Below the pieces are notes generated by a model that had not been told where the DNA came from, made no database searches, and saw only the letters and a program-made list of their open reading frames with translations. A DNA stretch of 64,000 bases. Source: Larix kaempferi. Lineage: Eukaryota; Streptophyta; Pinopsida; Pinales; Pinaceae. The translations under genes and the position numbers were made by a program. Location of the stretch: contig BSBM01001664.1 in assembly GCA_027924585.1 (NCBI GenBank), forward strand, positions 1,538,692 to 1,602,691. The letters run 5' to 3'. Every line of letters starts with the position of its first letter. Position 1 is the stretch's first letter. This document shows positions 23,405 through 35,400 of the stretch, piece by piece.

Positions 23405-24428
23405 TCTACATACAACCAATTTGCAAATCATGTAAAGATAAATCACTACAAATTACAATAAAGACATATTCATAAAATGTCATATTGAAGAATCAAATAT
23501 AAAAATTATACCTCATCTTCAAATCTGTCCAATGCCTTTTTTGGCCATTTGAAAATAAAACCAGCGCAATTTCTACAATTGGATCCTCAAGACTTAGTCT
23601 CTCAGCTTCCTAGAAAATATACAATTAACTGAAGAAATTAAGTGTTAATGTTAATTTCAGTTTAATGTTAATGTTAATTTGACATTGACATTCGATCAGA
23701 TGTGTTTTCAGATCTAACAGTAGAATCAACTTTGAGAACTCCTTAGTTTTTTTTTATCTTATAGGTTTACTAATTGCAGATCTAATCACGAGGAACCAAA
23801 TTTTAACAATCCATTTTTAAACATAAAATCTCTTATTACATTCATATATATACCTCTATTGGCATAAACCAACAAGAGCCATAAGTGGGTCAGCGTAAGT
23901 TACAAATTACAATACCAAGGATTACCAAGCATTCATGATAGAAAAGGGATACACACTCCAACTAAGCTAAATACAGAGTCCATTCTTGAAGCGGAACTGT
24001 GAATCGACTCACGGAAGAAAATGCATTCTAGCAACTTCAATTGGACTCCAACGCCTAGTGCCATATCATTCCTAGGCAATAGCCTTTTGTTTAGCCCTAC
24101 AATTTCATAACTTTTGTGTCATAATTGCGTTTATGAAGTGTATTTTAAATTAACCAAATGAATAATGATAGCCCACAATATCATTTCAAACCAACATATG
24201 TGACAAAATCATTAGAAGCAAAGTACATGACATATTTTTGGATATTAAATTGATTGTCTCGTTCGGTGCATAATTCTGACAACATTCATCTCAACAGCTG
24301 GTCAAGGGCCTAAGCCTTGTTGTTTTCTGTGATAAACTTACTAGTAGGTAATAAATAGTAAGAGAATAATTTATAAAGAGTTTATGGTTACATCTCTTTA
24401 ATAATAGTATTGGGAAAACACTCTAATT
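23405..24428. other. Noncoding, probable 5' region of the CACTA element
   Basis: AT-rich with no gene. The expected CACTA terminus would read TAGTG on the plus strand. CAGTAGTG near 24444-24451 is a candidate, but without the other end it cannot be confirmed. Confidence 0.3.
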
Positions 24429-25570
24429 GTGTTTGTTGCAGACAGTAGTGGTTTTTTTGAGCTGTGTATGCTACTTCTTCTCCTACCTATGCAATGGTCA
24501 CCACTGGGAAGAGCGCTAAATCCCATCCTCCCTATCACCCCCTCCTTCACCCAACATGAAGCTGCATTCCATTCCCTAGCTAATGCAGTTGCAAGAAATC
24601 GTCAAAATAGGTTTTGTGTTGTGACCCTCGATCACTTAAAAGAATGGAAGGACATCTTAAAATATGAATTATAGAAAGAAAAAAAATTCATTCTTTATTT
24701 TTACAGGGTGCCTGCCTTATATAAGGATCTGAAGATCTTTTCTACAACCTGGGAGGACAAAAAAGATTGATATGCAGAGAACATCAGCTGGAGTCAGGAC
24801 CACTAATAGACACACAATCTAAAAGCCTTCGCTCTGTTGAAATGATTACAACTAGTGAAAGACCTTACCTCTTCCTTGCTAGTATGTATTGGTCATTCCT
24901 ATCTTATCATTTATGTACTAAGTGGAGTATCTAAGCCAAGTAATTATAGAATCTTTGGAGTTATGAACAACAAAAGCAGTTTCTATCCTCCTTTAAAGAT
25001 CTGAGCTCACCCATACCCACAGGAAGTATAATGGGGAAGCTGACTCCAAGGCAAATGAATGGATGTGTCTTCCTGAGGGAAAGTTGAAGATCATCACAGT
25101 TGAAGGAATCCAAGAGGACTTGTTCTACGTCCCTTAACTGCTTGCTTGAGCCATGAATCCATCCATAGAAAGCCAGAGTCAGATAAACTTCAATAAAAAG
25201 AAACAATGATGCCCGAGAAGATGAGAAGTATCATACAATTGTTGAACCCCTTTATGAGAAATATGGATTCTTCTCCTCGAACCTATCAAGAAATATCTCT
25301 TAATGTGATAAAAAACCAAAGTAGTCTCAGGAAGAACAATGGCCAAGCACAAGCACTGAGATTAATAAAGTTCAGGAAGACTCTAGCCCTTTCTCACCTG
25401 CAACCAACTCATGTTACATTGGAGGCCTCACTTCTGAGCAGCGGGATCTACAAGCTCCTCGGAAGGCACATAAAAAGAGACAAGATGGTATGGACAAGGG
25501 AGGACAGAATTCATTACTCTACAGTCCGAACTCAGCAAAGACGTGGGATTCCCATAACTGATTTGTAGCA
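24429..25570 (+). other. Possible unidentified gene fragments
   Basis: The 24429-24674 frame ends NRQNRFCVVTLDHLKEWKDI. It is followed by a good acceptor (TTTTTACAG at about 24708) and GGTGCCTGCCTTATATAAGG (VPALYKDLKIFSTTWEDKKD, then a stop). Downstream pieces such as FLSSFKDLSSPIPTGSIMGK (near 24975) look peptide-like but are broken. I do not recognise a family. It could be exons of a decayed gene or of a fragment captured by the CACTA element. Confidence 0.25.
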
Positions 25571-26394
25571 TCCCAACATCTACAGCAGCTTTGTTCAGAG
25601 ACATGTTATCACACAAACTCTAGCTGTTTGGAAATGGTTGTCCCAACAAGGATGGTAGAGGTGAACAGCTAGGAAGGTGTAACCAACAGTAGCCAGGTCC
25701 TTCGTCATAGGGACAGAAGTCACATCGGACAAGGCTACAGTCACTTTAGGCGAGGCACGTAGCCAAGTCAGGGGGGAGACCCCACTCAACCAGTGATGGT
25801 TGAGACTCAACAATCAGACACCCAAACCCAAAAGATAAACAAAGTGAGAGACATAATGGATGACTAAGTATGAGAATACTTACAGCCTAGTGGAATCGAG
25901 ACTCTGGATGGGAAGATGTACTAGAACAAACAAATTCAGATCTAATTACACATATAAATGATGAATTTTATGAAAGATTAGAAGGTTGGAAATTAAATCA
26001 ACGAACAGAAAATTACTAGAAGAGTGGTTAGGGACCCTGCCTATGGGGAATGAAGCTCGTTATGATTTATCAATACATGGCAGAGATGGATCATAAATTT
26101 GAGCACATCTTCTAGTGATTATAAATTGATTAAATGGCTGATTTGAAACACAAAAACAGGCCAGCAAGAAGTTGAGTGAAACAGCCCTAGGGGAATGGGT
26201 TAAACAGTGGGAAAATGGACCTAGGGCAGTCAAAAAAAGGCATTTAAACTCACTTCCAACTGCTGATACTTGCTATCTAGGAGAAAAAGACGTTTTAAAA
26301 CAGATTAGCAAGTACCCATAACCCCAAAATTGACCCAAAGACCTGATTGACAGTTTTGCCTAGGTAGGGCGAAATCAGTGATGGACTAGTGCTT
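25571..26394. other. Noncoding flank of element B
   Basis: No gene or repeat supported. It ends in the left target duplication GGTTC (26395-26399). Confidence 0.35.
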
Positions 26395-26399
26395 GGTTC
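26395..26399. repeat. Target site duplication of element B, left copy
   Basis: GGTTC immediately before the LTR start TGTTGTCC. It is identical to 33924-33928 immediately after the other LTR. Confidence 0.9.
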
Positions 26400-27065
26400 T
26401 GTTGTCCTCCGAAATGGCATGCGTGTCGTTTTAAAAGCCCAAAATGCAACACACCAGCCGAAATGACAACTCTCTCAGGAGAGAGGCCAATGTCACCACA
26501 CTCCTCTCCTCTTCGCTTCAGGTTGGCTCTTCTCCAACACTAGGGGGATATCCCTAAACTAGGATCGCTAAGGCAGGTACGATAACGGGCAAGGTGAATG
26601 GAAGAGGATGCCTTAGGGAAACGGAAGTAACAAAAGATAGTTTTCAAAATGGGTGATGGAAGAGAAGGGAAAATCAATCCTCAGGGAAAGACCAGTGCCA
26701 GTACCAGAAGGGGAAATGGAGTCAAAAGAGGGCTCATGGAGGCTTTATGCTTCATAAAAAGTGAGACGAATCTAGAATGCATAAACAATCAAATCTTAAT
26801 CAACATTTCGCACAACCGAATACTGATGTCCATTGAGAAATTAATTGTTCAAGCATAATTAACCAACTTAATCCTAAATGGCTAATCTATTGTGCTTAAT
26901 AAATCCCTCACAAGCTAGATTCATTCTACAATTTGAAATACATCACACAAGCACATGAAAAATGCTCAATCTGTCCACAAACCCAGCTGATATTTTCATT
27001 AATGCTCATCAGGGAGAGAAAACCCCAAAAATTTTCCATCCGTTACAATAGATAAAGCTGGCCTC

Positions 27066-27071
27066 TTTATA
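27066..27071 (-). promoter_or_regulatory. LTR TATA box of element B
   Basis: GGCCTATAAAGAGGCC on the minus strand. The same box is at 31604-31609 in the right LTR. Confidence 0.65.
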
Positions 27072-28333
27072 GGCCCCAAAAAAAGAAGAAGCTCTCCTAA
27101 CAAATAAACAACAATAAAATAATAATAATAAAAAAGTGAAGATCCACTTTTTTCTCTCCAACGCATGCATGACCTCCAAATTAGTGGAACTCTAGTTTTG
27201 ACTGTCTGTTTCAAAACCCAAAACGTACTGCAATAAGAACCCGAGTTTCTCAGTAATCTACACTTTTATGCAATGTTGGCCGCTTCTCCAAACTCCACGT
27301 ATGGAAAGGATACCCCAAATAGCTGATTAAATGCTGGACACGAGGTCGACCATTAGTGAAACTGGCTGCTACATAGGAAAACACGGATTCCCTAGGTGTG
27401 ACCACCCGATCAGCCTAACTTCCACCATGGCTATTTCACTTGAACACCGAGCATTTGAACCCTCCTCATTCAACTGGCTGTTTGAAACGTGAAGACTCTA
27501 AACCCCAAGCTCGACTGAGATGATGGTGTTTATCTCTGTATGTACGCTCGGCTGTCAATTTCGTTGAGCCCCGAGCACCCATGAATTCGCGAGCCGTGGT
27601 ATTGGCGTTTGATTTTATTTTATTTTTAAACTCTGCATCGAGCTGTCTTGTTTGAAACTCGAAATCTGCATTGAAAATAACTTTGGCTAATGACAGCAGG
27701 GGTACACGGGTCATTTGGATGACTAGCTTGCCGCTCCAAAGCTCCACGCAGTAGTTGAAAACGAAACCCGAGTTATTGAACCGACCCGGTCATCAATCGA
27801 TCGATCATGGAGTTGTAGTTGACGTGAAATGGCGGGCAAGAGAAACCACCATTTAGCACTCGGCTGGCAATAAACAGATTTATACGTGGGCTAAGAAAAT
27901 ATCGATCCACGAGACGGTCTGCCAGTGATGAACACGGGGTAATCAAATATGAAATTAGCTGTCAAAGGAGTAGATAAACGCAGATGACACTCCCAGTTCA
28001 GACTTACAGTTGCCAGATGATTCGCGATTTCATCGATCTGTGAAATGGCTGCTGATAAAAATCGATGCGTGGGTAAAACCTTCTGCGTTTAATCAACCGA
28101 CTGCCAGTGAACGTGTGATGGTCTGCCAATAGCATGAGACCCCCAATTACCTTTAACATCTGCTGGGCTAATTAATCACTGATACACCAAGCTCACTGGA
28201 ACTGACTCAGCATTAATCAATTTACGGTTTGATAGACTTTTGACTTGCCGTCTCTGCGCTCGATTCTATCCCGAGATTTGGTCACAAGATTTTGACAAAG
28301 GTCAAATCAAGTTCCATCCCAAAAGGGTTTATT

Positions 28334-28760
28334 TCATTTTGTAATCAGTTGCGAATGGAAGCGGTTGATGCGATCCATGTTGACAGTACTTGAAATTCCT
28401 GGGATCTGGCATATGTCTTTGGTGTAATTGAAAAGGTTAGGGTACTCACGTATCAATTTCTTGTTGCAAAATAAACCACATAAACCTCATCAAATCTTAT
28501 AAAAGTTACAAACAATCGTATGTCAGCCTCTATCAAGACATCCCCACATATGTATCGTTGATGGTCTAAGATTTCCTTACATCTGTTGAGAGCCTTAATT
28601 AATTCTTTGAAAGCCTGTTCATAAGGTTTTTGCTTCTTGGCCAAGCCACATTTATAAACTTCACCATTGATTGCATTAGATACCCAGTCATTGACCTCAT
28701 CAATTTGGGACTGCAAATGAGTTGTTGACAATTGTTTTATTCTTTTTATCCCATAATACC
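28334..28760 (-). pseudogene. Captured glutathionyl-hydroquinone reductase fragment (left LTR copy)
   Basis: Xi-class glutathione transferases reduce glutathionyl-hydroquinones. The minus strand reads RLPVLWDKKNKTIVNNS, then QSQIDEVNDWVSNAINGEVY, KCGLAKKQKPYEQAF, DHQRYICGDVLIEADIRLFV and IRFDEVYVVYF. After a shift it continues NKKLIREYPNLFNYTKDICQ, IPGISSTVNMDRI and a stop at 28334-28336. This follows the plant family order from the VLWDKK block to the C-terminal helical domain. The segment between VNNS and QSQIDE (the serine/EII part and its linker) is missing, and a CATTTGCAG at the join looks like an intron remnant. The catalytic Cys region lies upstream and is not present. The fragment lies in U3 in the element's own orientation. 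Confidence 0.85.
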
Positions 28761-29374
28761 GGGAGTCTGCCTCCTTTTGCAAGCCCTGTAGCTTCCAATG
28801 CATTATCTTCTTTCCGGAGATATGGATTGTCACGAAAGTTCCAACCATTGAATACTACAGAAGAAAATAAACCAATTATGGTGCAATGGACCACAATACA
28901 CCTGTAAATGCAAAACTATGGAAAACTTTGCTTGAAGTCAATGATATAATGTCAACAGCAAAAATAGTCATTAAGGAAGAAATCTGTTAACCATACACGC
29001 CACTCAACAGAAAGTAGATTTCTCTGAATTCATTTGGATAAGATGAGGTATGATGCCCTCATCAGCCTTAACAGCTTTACCACAATCCATGTGCTCTATT
29101 TTGGAGAGTTCCATTTGCGAAAAATTTTGTTTGCATAAATCCTTCTGTTGCTTAAAAGCATGTTCAATATCAAAAACTTTGTTGCATGTAGAACTGTTTT
29201 ACTTTCTGAAATTGTATACTTTCCAAAGTCTGAATGTATTCACTGCTGAGTATGCCGATACACGGTCATTTAAGGAACATAATGGACCCCCTTCATTGCT
29301 GATATTAGGGCCCAGACCTGCTGTTGGTGATTGTCCCCTGCTGCCCTATAACCCTGTCAAAAAGGGGGATAACA

Positions 29375-29611
29375 TCTGGCTCCAACTGCGGGACGTGTGC
29401 TCGCCTCGGTGAGTGCACGAGAATCCCAGACTCTCACGGTTATCGCAGACCAAATTTTTAAAAGCAAATGCCCAATGGTGGGGATGGCTCAATTCACATC
29501 CCAAAAACCACGGTGTTATTACAAAACAAAAATGCATACTGAAAATATAAAATGCTCATGCAAGAGCTTTATTCGTCTACCTACCCTAACTTAACATGAA
29601 GGCAGAACCAG
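29375..29611 (-). other. Element B region between gag stop and 3' LTR
   Basis: A short untranslated tract. The part next to the LTR (29375-29409) matches the corresponding pre-LTR motif of element A. Confidence 0.65.
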
Positions 29612-30664
29612 TTAAGTGTATGCCCATAACCAGTGAAGCCATTCTAACATCTCATCCCTGCTGTTCTTCTTTTCTTTATGCTCGTTTCTGGACAAAATTG
29701 TGGACGGAGTCATCACCAAACAGGGATATCTTAAAATCTGATCATAAATAAATTTAAACTGTAATATCAGACTGTTCGGATATAAGAAATCATTGAAGCT
29801 TTGGTATGACAAATCAGACTGTAAACAAGAATCCTCTATCCATTGACTGATAGGGCTTAAGTACAAATCTCCACCATAAATCTGCTCATGCTGGCTTGTA
29901 AAACTGTTATCTTCAATAAGATAATCCTGAGGCAAATCAGGGAGCTGATCAGGAGTATTTTCAGTGACATAAATCTGAGGACAACCAGAATTTTCATCAT
30001 AAAACTGTTCACACTAATCTTTAAAACAACTATCTTCATCAATGACATGAACTTGTGGCAGATCCACCTTTTCCTCATGAAGCTGTTGAAAAATATTTTC
30101 AATGACATAAATATGGGGCAGCTCCATATCGTTTTCTGTTATGACAATATCAAGAAGCTCTTCAGCGATATCTTTGAACAACAACCCTTCCGATGCTTCT
30201 TCAATGGGGTTATCAATTTCATGCTGTTGTTCTTTCTTTTCAAGGTGGATCCTAGGGATGAGAGCATCGTATTGTTCAGCAAGCTGTTCAATTTCATCCA
30301 CAATTCCATCATGCTAGCGAAGTAGAAAAATCTCAAAAAAATTTGTCAATGAACCTATGGATTTCTTCGGAAGATTATAGAACCAATTGTCTGCATCCCC
30401 TTCCAAAGTTATAGCAAAAACGAACATAATATCATCCTCATGATGAACATTAAAATCAGACATTAATTTGCAGAGAGAGGCAACATGATGGGTGGCTGAA
30501 ACCCCATCATTTCCACGGAATTCAGGAAGAATGTCATGCAGCTTCTCATGGTCGTAGCATTCATTGGGAAACCCACGGATATTTGAGAAATCTAGCGCAG
30601 GGAAAGCTTCGCACAGAGTAGTTTCGTGCAGAAGATTACGCGGTTTTTCTTTATCATCATCCAT
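29612..30664 (-). pseudogene. gag: Gag-like protein of element B, nearly intact
   Basis: A single minus-strand frame of 350 codons, broken only by TAG at 30314-30316 (a Trp in FLLRWHDG to judge from element A) and TAG at 30014-30016. It begins MDDDKEKPRNLLHETTL. The capsid core has DIMFVFAITLEGDADNWFYN and LPKKSIGSLTNFFEIFLL, the usual retrotransposon gag pattern. A Glu/Asp-rich middle carries about four imperfect units of the form LPQVHVIDED / CPQIYVTENT / LPQDYLIEDN. The end has LSPISQWIEDSC and DEMLEWLHWLWAYT, also found in element A. No zinc knuckle is visible. The protein probably formed or joined a capsid. With no pol in the 1.56-kb internal region, replication would have needed a partner element. 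Confidence 0.85.
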
Positions 30665-30916
30665 AAATCAAATAATGAAGCACTAAATCTGAAACATAGT
30701 CATACCTCATACCAAACTGTGGAGTCGCCAAGGTGAGCTTGAAAGCTTTCCAATGAGTGTGCTCACCTCTACACCCAATAGGATCTTCAAATTTGTAAAA
30801 GGACAAGGGCTCTGTCCCTTCGTGGAGTCGCCATGTGAGAAAAAGAATCTGCAATAAAATCTCCCACAAATGTCGTTAATGAAGCATAGTCTTCAAATTT
30901 TGGGAACTGGACTTTG

Positions 30917-30934
30917 TCCCCGGCAACGGCGCCA
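30917..30934 (-). promoter_or_regulatory. tRNA-Asp primer binding site of element B
   Basis: The minus strand reads TGGCGCCGTTGCCGGGGA, a perfect complement to the 3' end of plant tRNA-Asp(GUC). Three bases separate it from the LTR edge at 30938. This defines the element orientation as minus. Confidence 0.95.
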
Positions 30935-30937
30935 AAA

Positions 30938-33923
30938 TGTTGTCCTCCGAAATGGCATGCGTGTCATTTTAAAAGCCCAAAATGCAACACACCAGCCGAA
31001 ATGACAACTCTCTCAGGAGAGAGGCCAATGTCACCACACTCCTCTCCTCTTCGCTTCAGGTTGGCTCTTCTCCAACACTAGGGGGGTATCCCTAAACTAG
31101 GATCGCTAAGGCAGGTACGGTAACGGGCAAGGTGAATGGAAGAGGCTGCCTTAGGGAAACGGAAGTAACAAAAGATAGTTTTCAAAATGGGTGATGGAAG
31201 AGAAGGGAAAATCAATCCTCAGGGAAAGACCAGTGCCAGTACCAGAAGGGGAAATGGAGTCAAAAGAGGGCTCATGGAGGCTTTATGCTTCATAAAAAGT
31301 GAGACCAATCTAGAATGCATAAACAATCAAATCTTAATCAACATTTCGCACAACCAAATACTAATGTCCATTGAGAAATTAATTGTTCAAGCATAATTAA
31401 CCAACTTAATCCTAAATGGCTAATCTATTGTGCTTAATAAAGCCCTCACAAGCTAGATTCATTCTACAATTTGAAATACATCACACAAGCACATGAAAAA
31501 TGCTCAATCTGTCCACAAACCCAGCTGATATTTTCATTAACGCTCATCAGGGAGAGAAAACCCCAAAAATTTTCCATCCTTTACAATAGATAAAGCTGGC
31601 CTCTTTATAGGCCCCAAAAAAAGAAGAAGCTCTCCTAACAAATAAACAACAATAAAATAATAATAATAATAAAAGTGAAGATCCACTTTTTTCTCTCCAA
31701 CGCATGCATGACCTCCAAATTAGTGGAACTCCAGTTTTGACTGTCTGTTTCAAAACCCAAAACGTACTGCAATAAGAACCCGAGTTTCTCAGTAATCTGC
31801 ACTTTTATGCAATGTTGGCCGCTTCTCCAAACTCCACGTATGGAAAGGATACCCCAAATAGCTGATTAAATGCTGGACACGAGGTCGACCATTAGTGAAA
31901 CTGGCTGCTACATAGGAAAACACGGATGCCCTAGGTGTGACCACCCGATCAGCCTAACTTCCACCGTGGCTATTTCACTTGAACACCGAGCATTTGAACC
32001 CTCCTCATTCAACTGGCTGTTTGAAACGTGAAGACTCTGAACCCCGAGCTCGACTGAGATGATAGCGTTTATCTCTGTATGTACGCTCGGCTGTCAATTT
32101 CGTTGAGCCTCGAGCACCCATGAATTCGCGAGCCGTGGTATTGGCGTTTGATTTTTTTTTTTTTATTTTTTTTTTTAAACTCTGCATCGAGCTGTCTTGT
32201 TTGAAACTCGAAATCTGCATTGAAAATAACTTTGGCTAATGACAGCAGGGGTACACGGTTCATTTGGATGACTGGCTTGCCGCTCCAAAGCTCCACGCAG
32301 TAGTTGAAAACGAAACCCGAGTTATTGAACCGACCCGGTCATCAATCGATCGGTCATGGAGTTGTAGTTGGCGTGAAATGGCGGGCAAGAGAAACCACCA
32401 TTTAGCACTCGGCTGGCAATAAACAGATTTATACGTGGGCTAAGAAAATATCGATCCACGAGACGGTCTGCCAGTGATGAACACGGGGTAATCAAATATG
32501 AAATTAGCTGTCAAAGGAGTAGATAAACGCAGATGACACTCCCAGTTCAGACTTACAGTTGCCAGATAATTCGCGATTTCATCGATCTGTGAAATGGCTA
32601 CTGATAAAAATCGATGCGTGGGTAAAACCTTCTGCGTTTAATCAACCGGCCGCCAGTGAACGTGTGATGGTCTGCCAATAGCATGAGACCCCCAATTACC
32701 TTTAACATCTGCTGGGCTAATTAATCACTGAAACACCAAGCTCACTGGAACTGACTCAGCATTAATCAATTTACGGTTTGATAGACTTTTGACTTGCCGT
32801 CTCTGTGCTCGATTCTATCCCGAGATTTGGTCACAAGATTTTGACAAAGGTCAAATCGAGTTCCATCCCAAAAGGGTTTATTTCATTTTGTAATCAGCTG
32901 CGAATGGAAGCGGTTGATGCGATCCATGTTGACAGTACTTGAAATTCCTGGGATCTAGCATATGTCTTTGGTGTAATTGAAAAGGTTAGGGTACTCACGT
33001 ATCAATTTCTTGTTGCAAAATAAACCACATAAACCTCATCAAATCTTATAAAAGTTACAAACAATCGTATGTCAGCCTCTGTCAAGACATCCCCACATAT
33101 GTATCGTTGATGGTCTAAGATTTCCTTACATCTGTTGAGAGCCTTAAATAATTCTTTGAAAGCCTGTTCATAAGGTTTTTGCTTCTTGGCCAAGCCACAT
33201 TTATAAACTTCACCATTGATTGCATTAGATACCCAGTCATTGACCTCATCAATCTAGGACTGCAAATGAGTTGTTGACAATTGTTTTATTCTTTTTATCC
33301 CATAATACCGGGAGTCTGCCTCCTTTTGCAATCCCTGTAGCTTCCAATGCATTATCTTCTTTCCGGAGATATGGATTGTCACGAAAGTTCCAACCACTGA
33401 ATACTGCAGAAGAAAATAAACCAATTCTGGTGCAATGGACCACAATACACCTGTAAATGCAAAACTATGGAAAACTTTGCTTGAAGTCAATGATATAATG
33501 TCAACAGCAAAAATAGTCATTAAGGAAGAAATCTGTTAACCATACACGCCACTCAACAGAAAGTAGATTTCTCTGAATTCATTTGGATAAGATGAGGTAT
33601 GATGCCCTCATCAGCCTTAACAGCTTTACCACAATCCATGTGCTCTATTTTGGAGAGTTCCATTTGCGAAAAATTTTGTTTGCATAAATCCTTCTGTTGC
33701 TTAAAAGCATGTTCAATATCAAAAACTTTGTTGCATGCAGATCTGTTTTACTTCCTGAAATTGTATACTTTCCAAAGTCTGAATGTATTCACTGCTGAGT
33801 ATGCTGATACCCGGTCATTTAAGGAACATAATGAACCCCCTTCATTGCTGATATTAGGGCCCAGACCTGCTGTTGGTGATTGTCCCCTGCTGCCCTATAA
33901 CCCTGTCAAAAAGGGGGATAACA
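30938..33923 (-). mobile_element. 5' LTR of element B (minus strand)
   Basis: 2986 bp, ends TGTTGTCC...GGGATAACA. It is near-identical to 26400-29374, with scattered substitutions and a longer T-tract near 32152-32177. TATA box at 31604-31609 on the minus strand. GGTTC follows as target duplication (33924-33928). Confidence 0.92.
32883..33310 (-). pseudogene. Captured glutathionyl-hydroquinone reductase fragment (right LTR copy)
   Basis: The same fragment as at 28334-28760, as expected for LTR content. It differs by a few substitutions, including a stop (QS, stop, IDEV) where the left copy has Gln. AKKQKPYEQAFKELFKALNR and RYICGDVLTEADIRLFV are intact. Its presence in both LTRs means it was part of the LTR before this insertion. 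Confidence 0.85.
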
Positions 33924-33928
33924 GGTTC
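33924..33928. repeat. Target site duplication of element B, right copy
   Basis: GGTTC, identical to 26395-26399. The 5-bp length is typical of LTR retrotransposons. Confidence 0.9.
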
Positions 33929-35400
33929 TATGGGCATATGGAGTCGGATTGCAATGAAATTTGAGATGTGGGCGTTTAAGCATAAATCATTTGTGGGTTT
34001 GCAAAAGAAAAGAGTTCTAACGCTGGGAAGTTAATTTTCGTATTTTTAGGGTTTATTATGTATTTTCCAACTTAGCAAGACAATGAAAATGAGAGAAAGA
34101 GACAAGGAAATGAAGAGTACCTGGTGAAATGGTGAAGTGAAGAACGTTGGGTGAAGACTATCCCGGAAGATCAAATGTGGAGCATCCTGCGTGTTCCCTT
34201 GAGCATGAGGAGCGACTGGATGCCAATGGCGACCTAGGTACCTGCCACAATCAAGAAATAATCAGTAAGTGCAGCAAATAAACAAGCATAACAACAAATA
34301 AATGGCTGAAAGATAAGAGAATTGAATAGCAGAAAGCAAACTACAACTCCCTTGTGGGTAACTTTGGAGAAAATTGCTAGAATGGTGCTCCCGCTCCAAG
34401 TACAGCGCCCTTCTTGAAATGGCCACCAATGCTACAAATAAAAGCCAGACAACAAATATGGAAAGACAACACAAGATATCTCCACAATGCATCCAACACT
34501 AGCTATCAATCACCACAAGATTTACTCCACAACACCAAGTATCACGCTGCAAATGGAATGTCTCTCTATCTCAAGTGCAAATCGAAAATGCCAAGAAGAG
34601 TTACAAATGGAGTGAGGGCCTTCTCTTATAGAGAGAGGCCACTCCTCATACAAGTTTCCCCCCAAAATGGAGGTTGGAGATCACTCCCCAACCATCAAAT
34701 CGAATGGTGGAGAGAGATCCCTAGAGGGGGGTGCGAATTGCCCCAAGGAGAGCGCACATGTGGATGAGAGGGGGACCATGTGGGGGCCATACAACAATGC
34801 AAAAGGGGTTGGGGGGTGTCTATATGGGGCTTTATCCCCCCAACCATATACAACAAGGGTCCCACCCTCAAAAACAAGGAAATCGAATTGTGCCAAGGTG
34901 GAGAAAAACGCCCCTCATGGGCAAATTCGACCTCTAGTGTGAGCTGGGCAAATGAGGGCCCCACAACACCAAATATAATGTCCAAACATACCAAAATTAC
35001 CTTAGAAATTACCTTTACCTCTGCCAAGCATTGATTTTGTCGTTTTCCTATAGCTTCCTTAGTCAAATTTTGATTTCCCATGTAATTTTTGCTGGTTTAT
35101 ATGGCTGAAGATGAAAATTGGGCTTTTGACCCGCTTTTATTGCCCGTATTGCCGAACCGTCTGCTGCAATGCGATCGTGGACCCAAAAAGTAGTAGGGAT
35201 GACCACTCGAACGACCCCGATCCATCACTTTGGCATCATTTGCCCAAAATCCATAATTTTTAATTAAAACAAGTCAAAGTTGACCAATAATAATTAAAAA
35301 TTTCTCAAACGGTCCAATATTTTGCAATTCCGTCAATTGCATGCTCATATGGGACCCCTGTAGATAATAATTGATCGAAATCGAAATTCCGATCGCAACA
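33929..35400 (-). other. Possible minus-strand LTR, otherwise noncoding
   Basis: On the minus strand GGCCGAAAAAA is followed by TGTTGCGATCGG starting at 35400, which looks like a purine tract and LTR start. A TATA-like CTATAAGAG lies near 34625. No second copy, primer site or coding domain is in the window. Open frames at 34414-35081 overlap on both strands and are low-information. Confidence 0.3.

Larger units (their letters stand above)
26400..29374 (-). mobile_element. 3' LTR of element B (minus strand)
   Basis: 2975 bp with TG...CA ends (TGTTGTCC...GGGATAACA), matching 30938-33923 at about 98% by eye in sampled stretches. On the minus strand the TATA box (TATAAA, plus 27066-27071) puts U3 at about 29374-27040 and R/U5 at about 27040-26400. 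U3 carries a captured host gene fragment at 28334-28760. Confidence 0.92.

Noticed and set aside
26649-26858. Plus-strand 69-codon frame, repeated at 31187
   Set aside because: It lies in the LTR of element B. It is present twice only because LTRs are duplicates, and it is antisense to the element.
34414-35081. Several open frames on both strands
   Set aside because: They overlap each other on opposite strands, lack domains and lie in repeat-like sequence.
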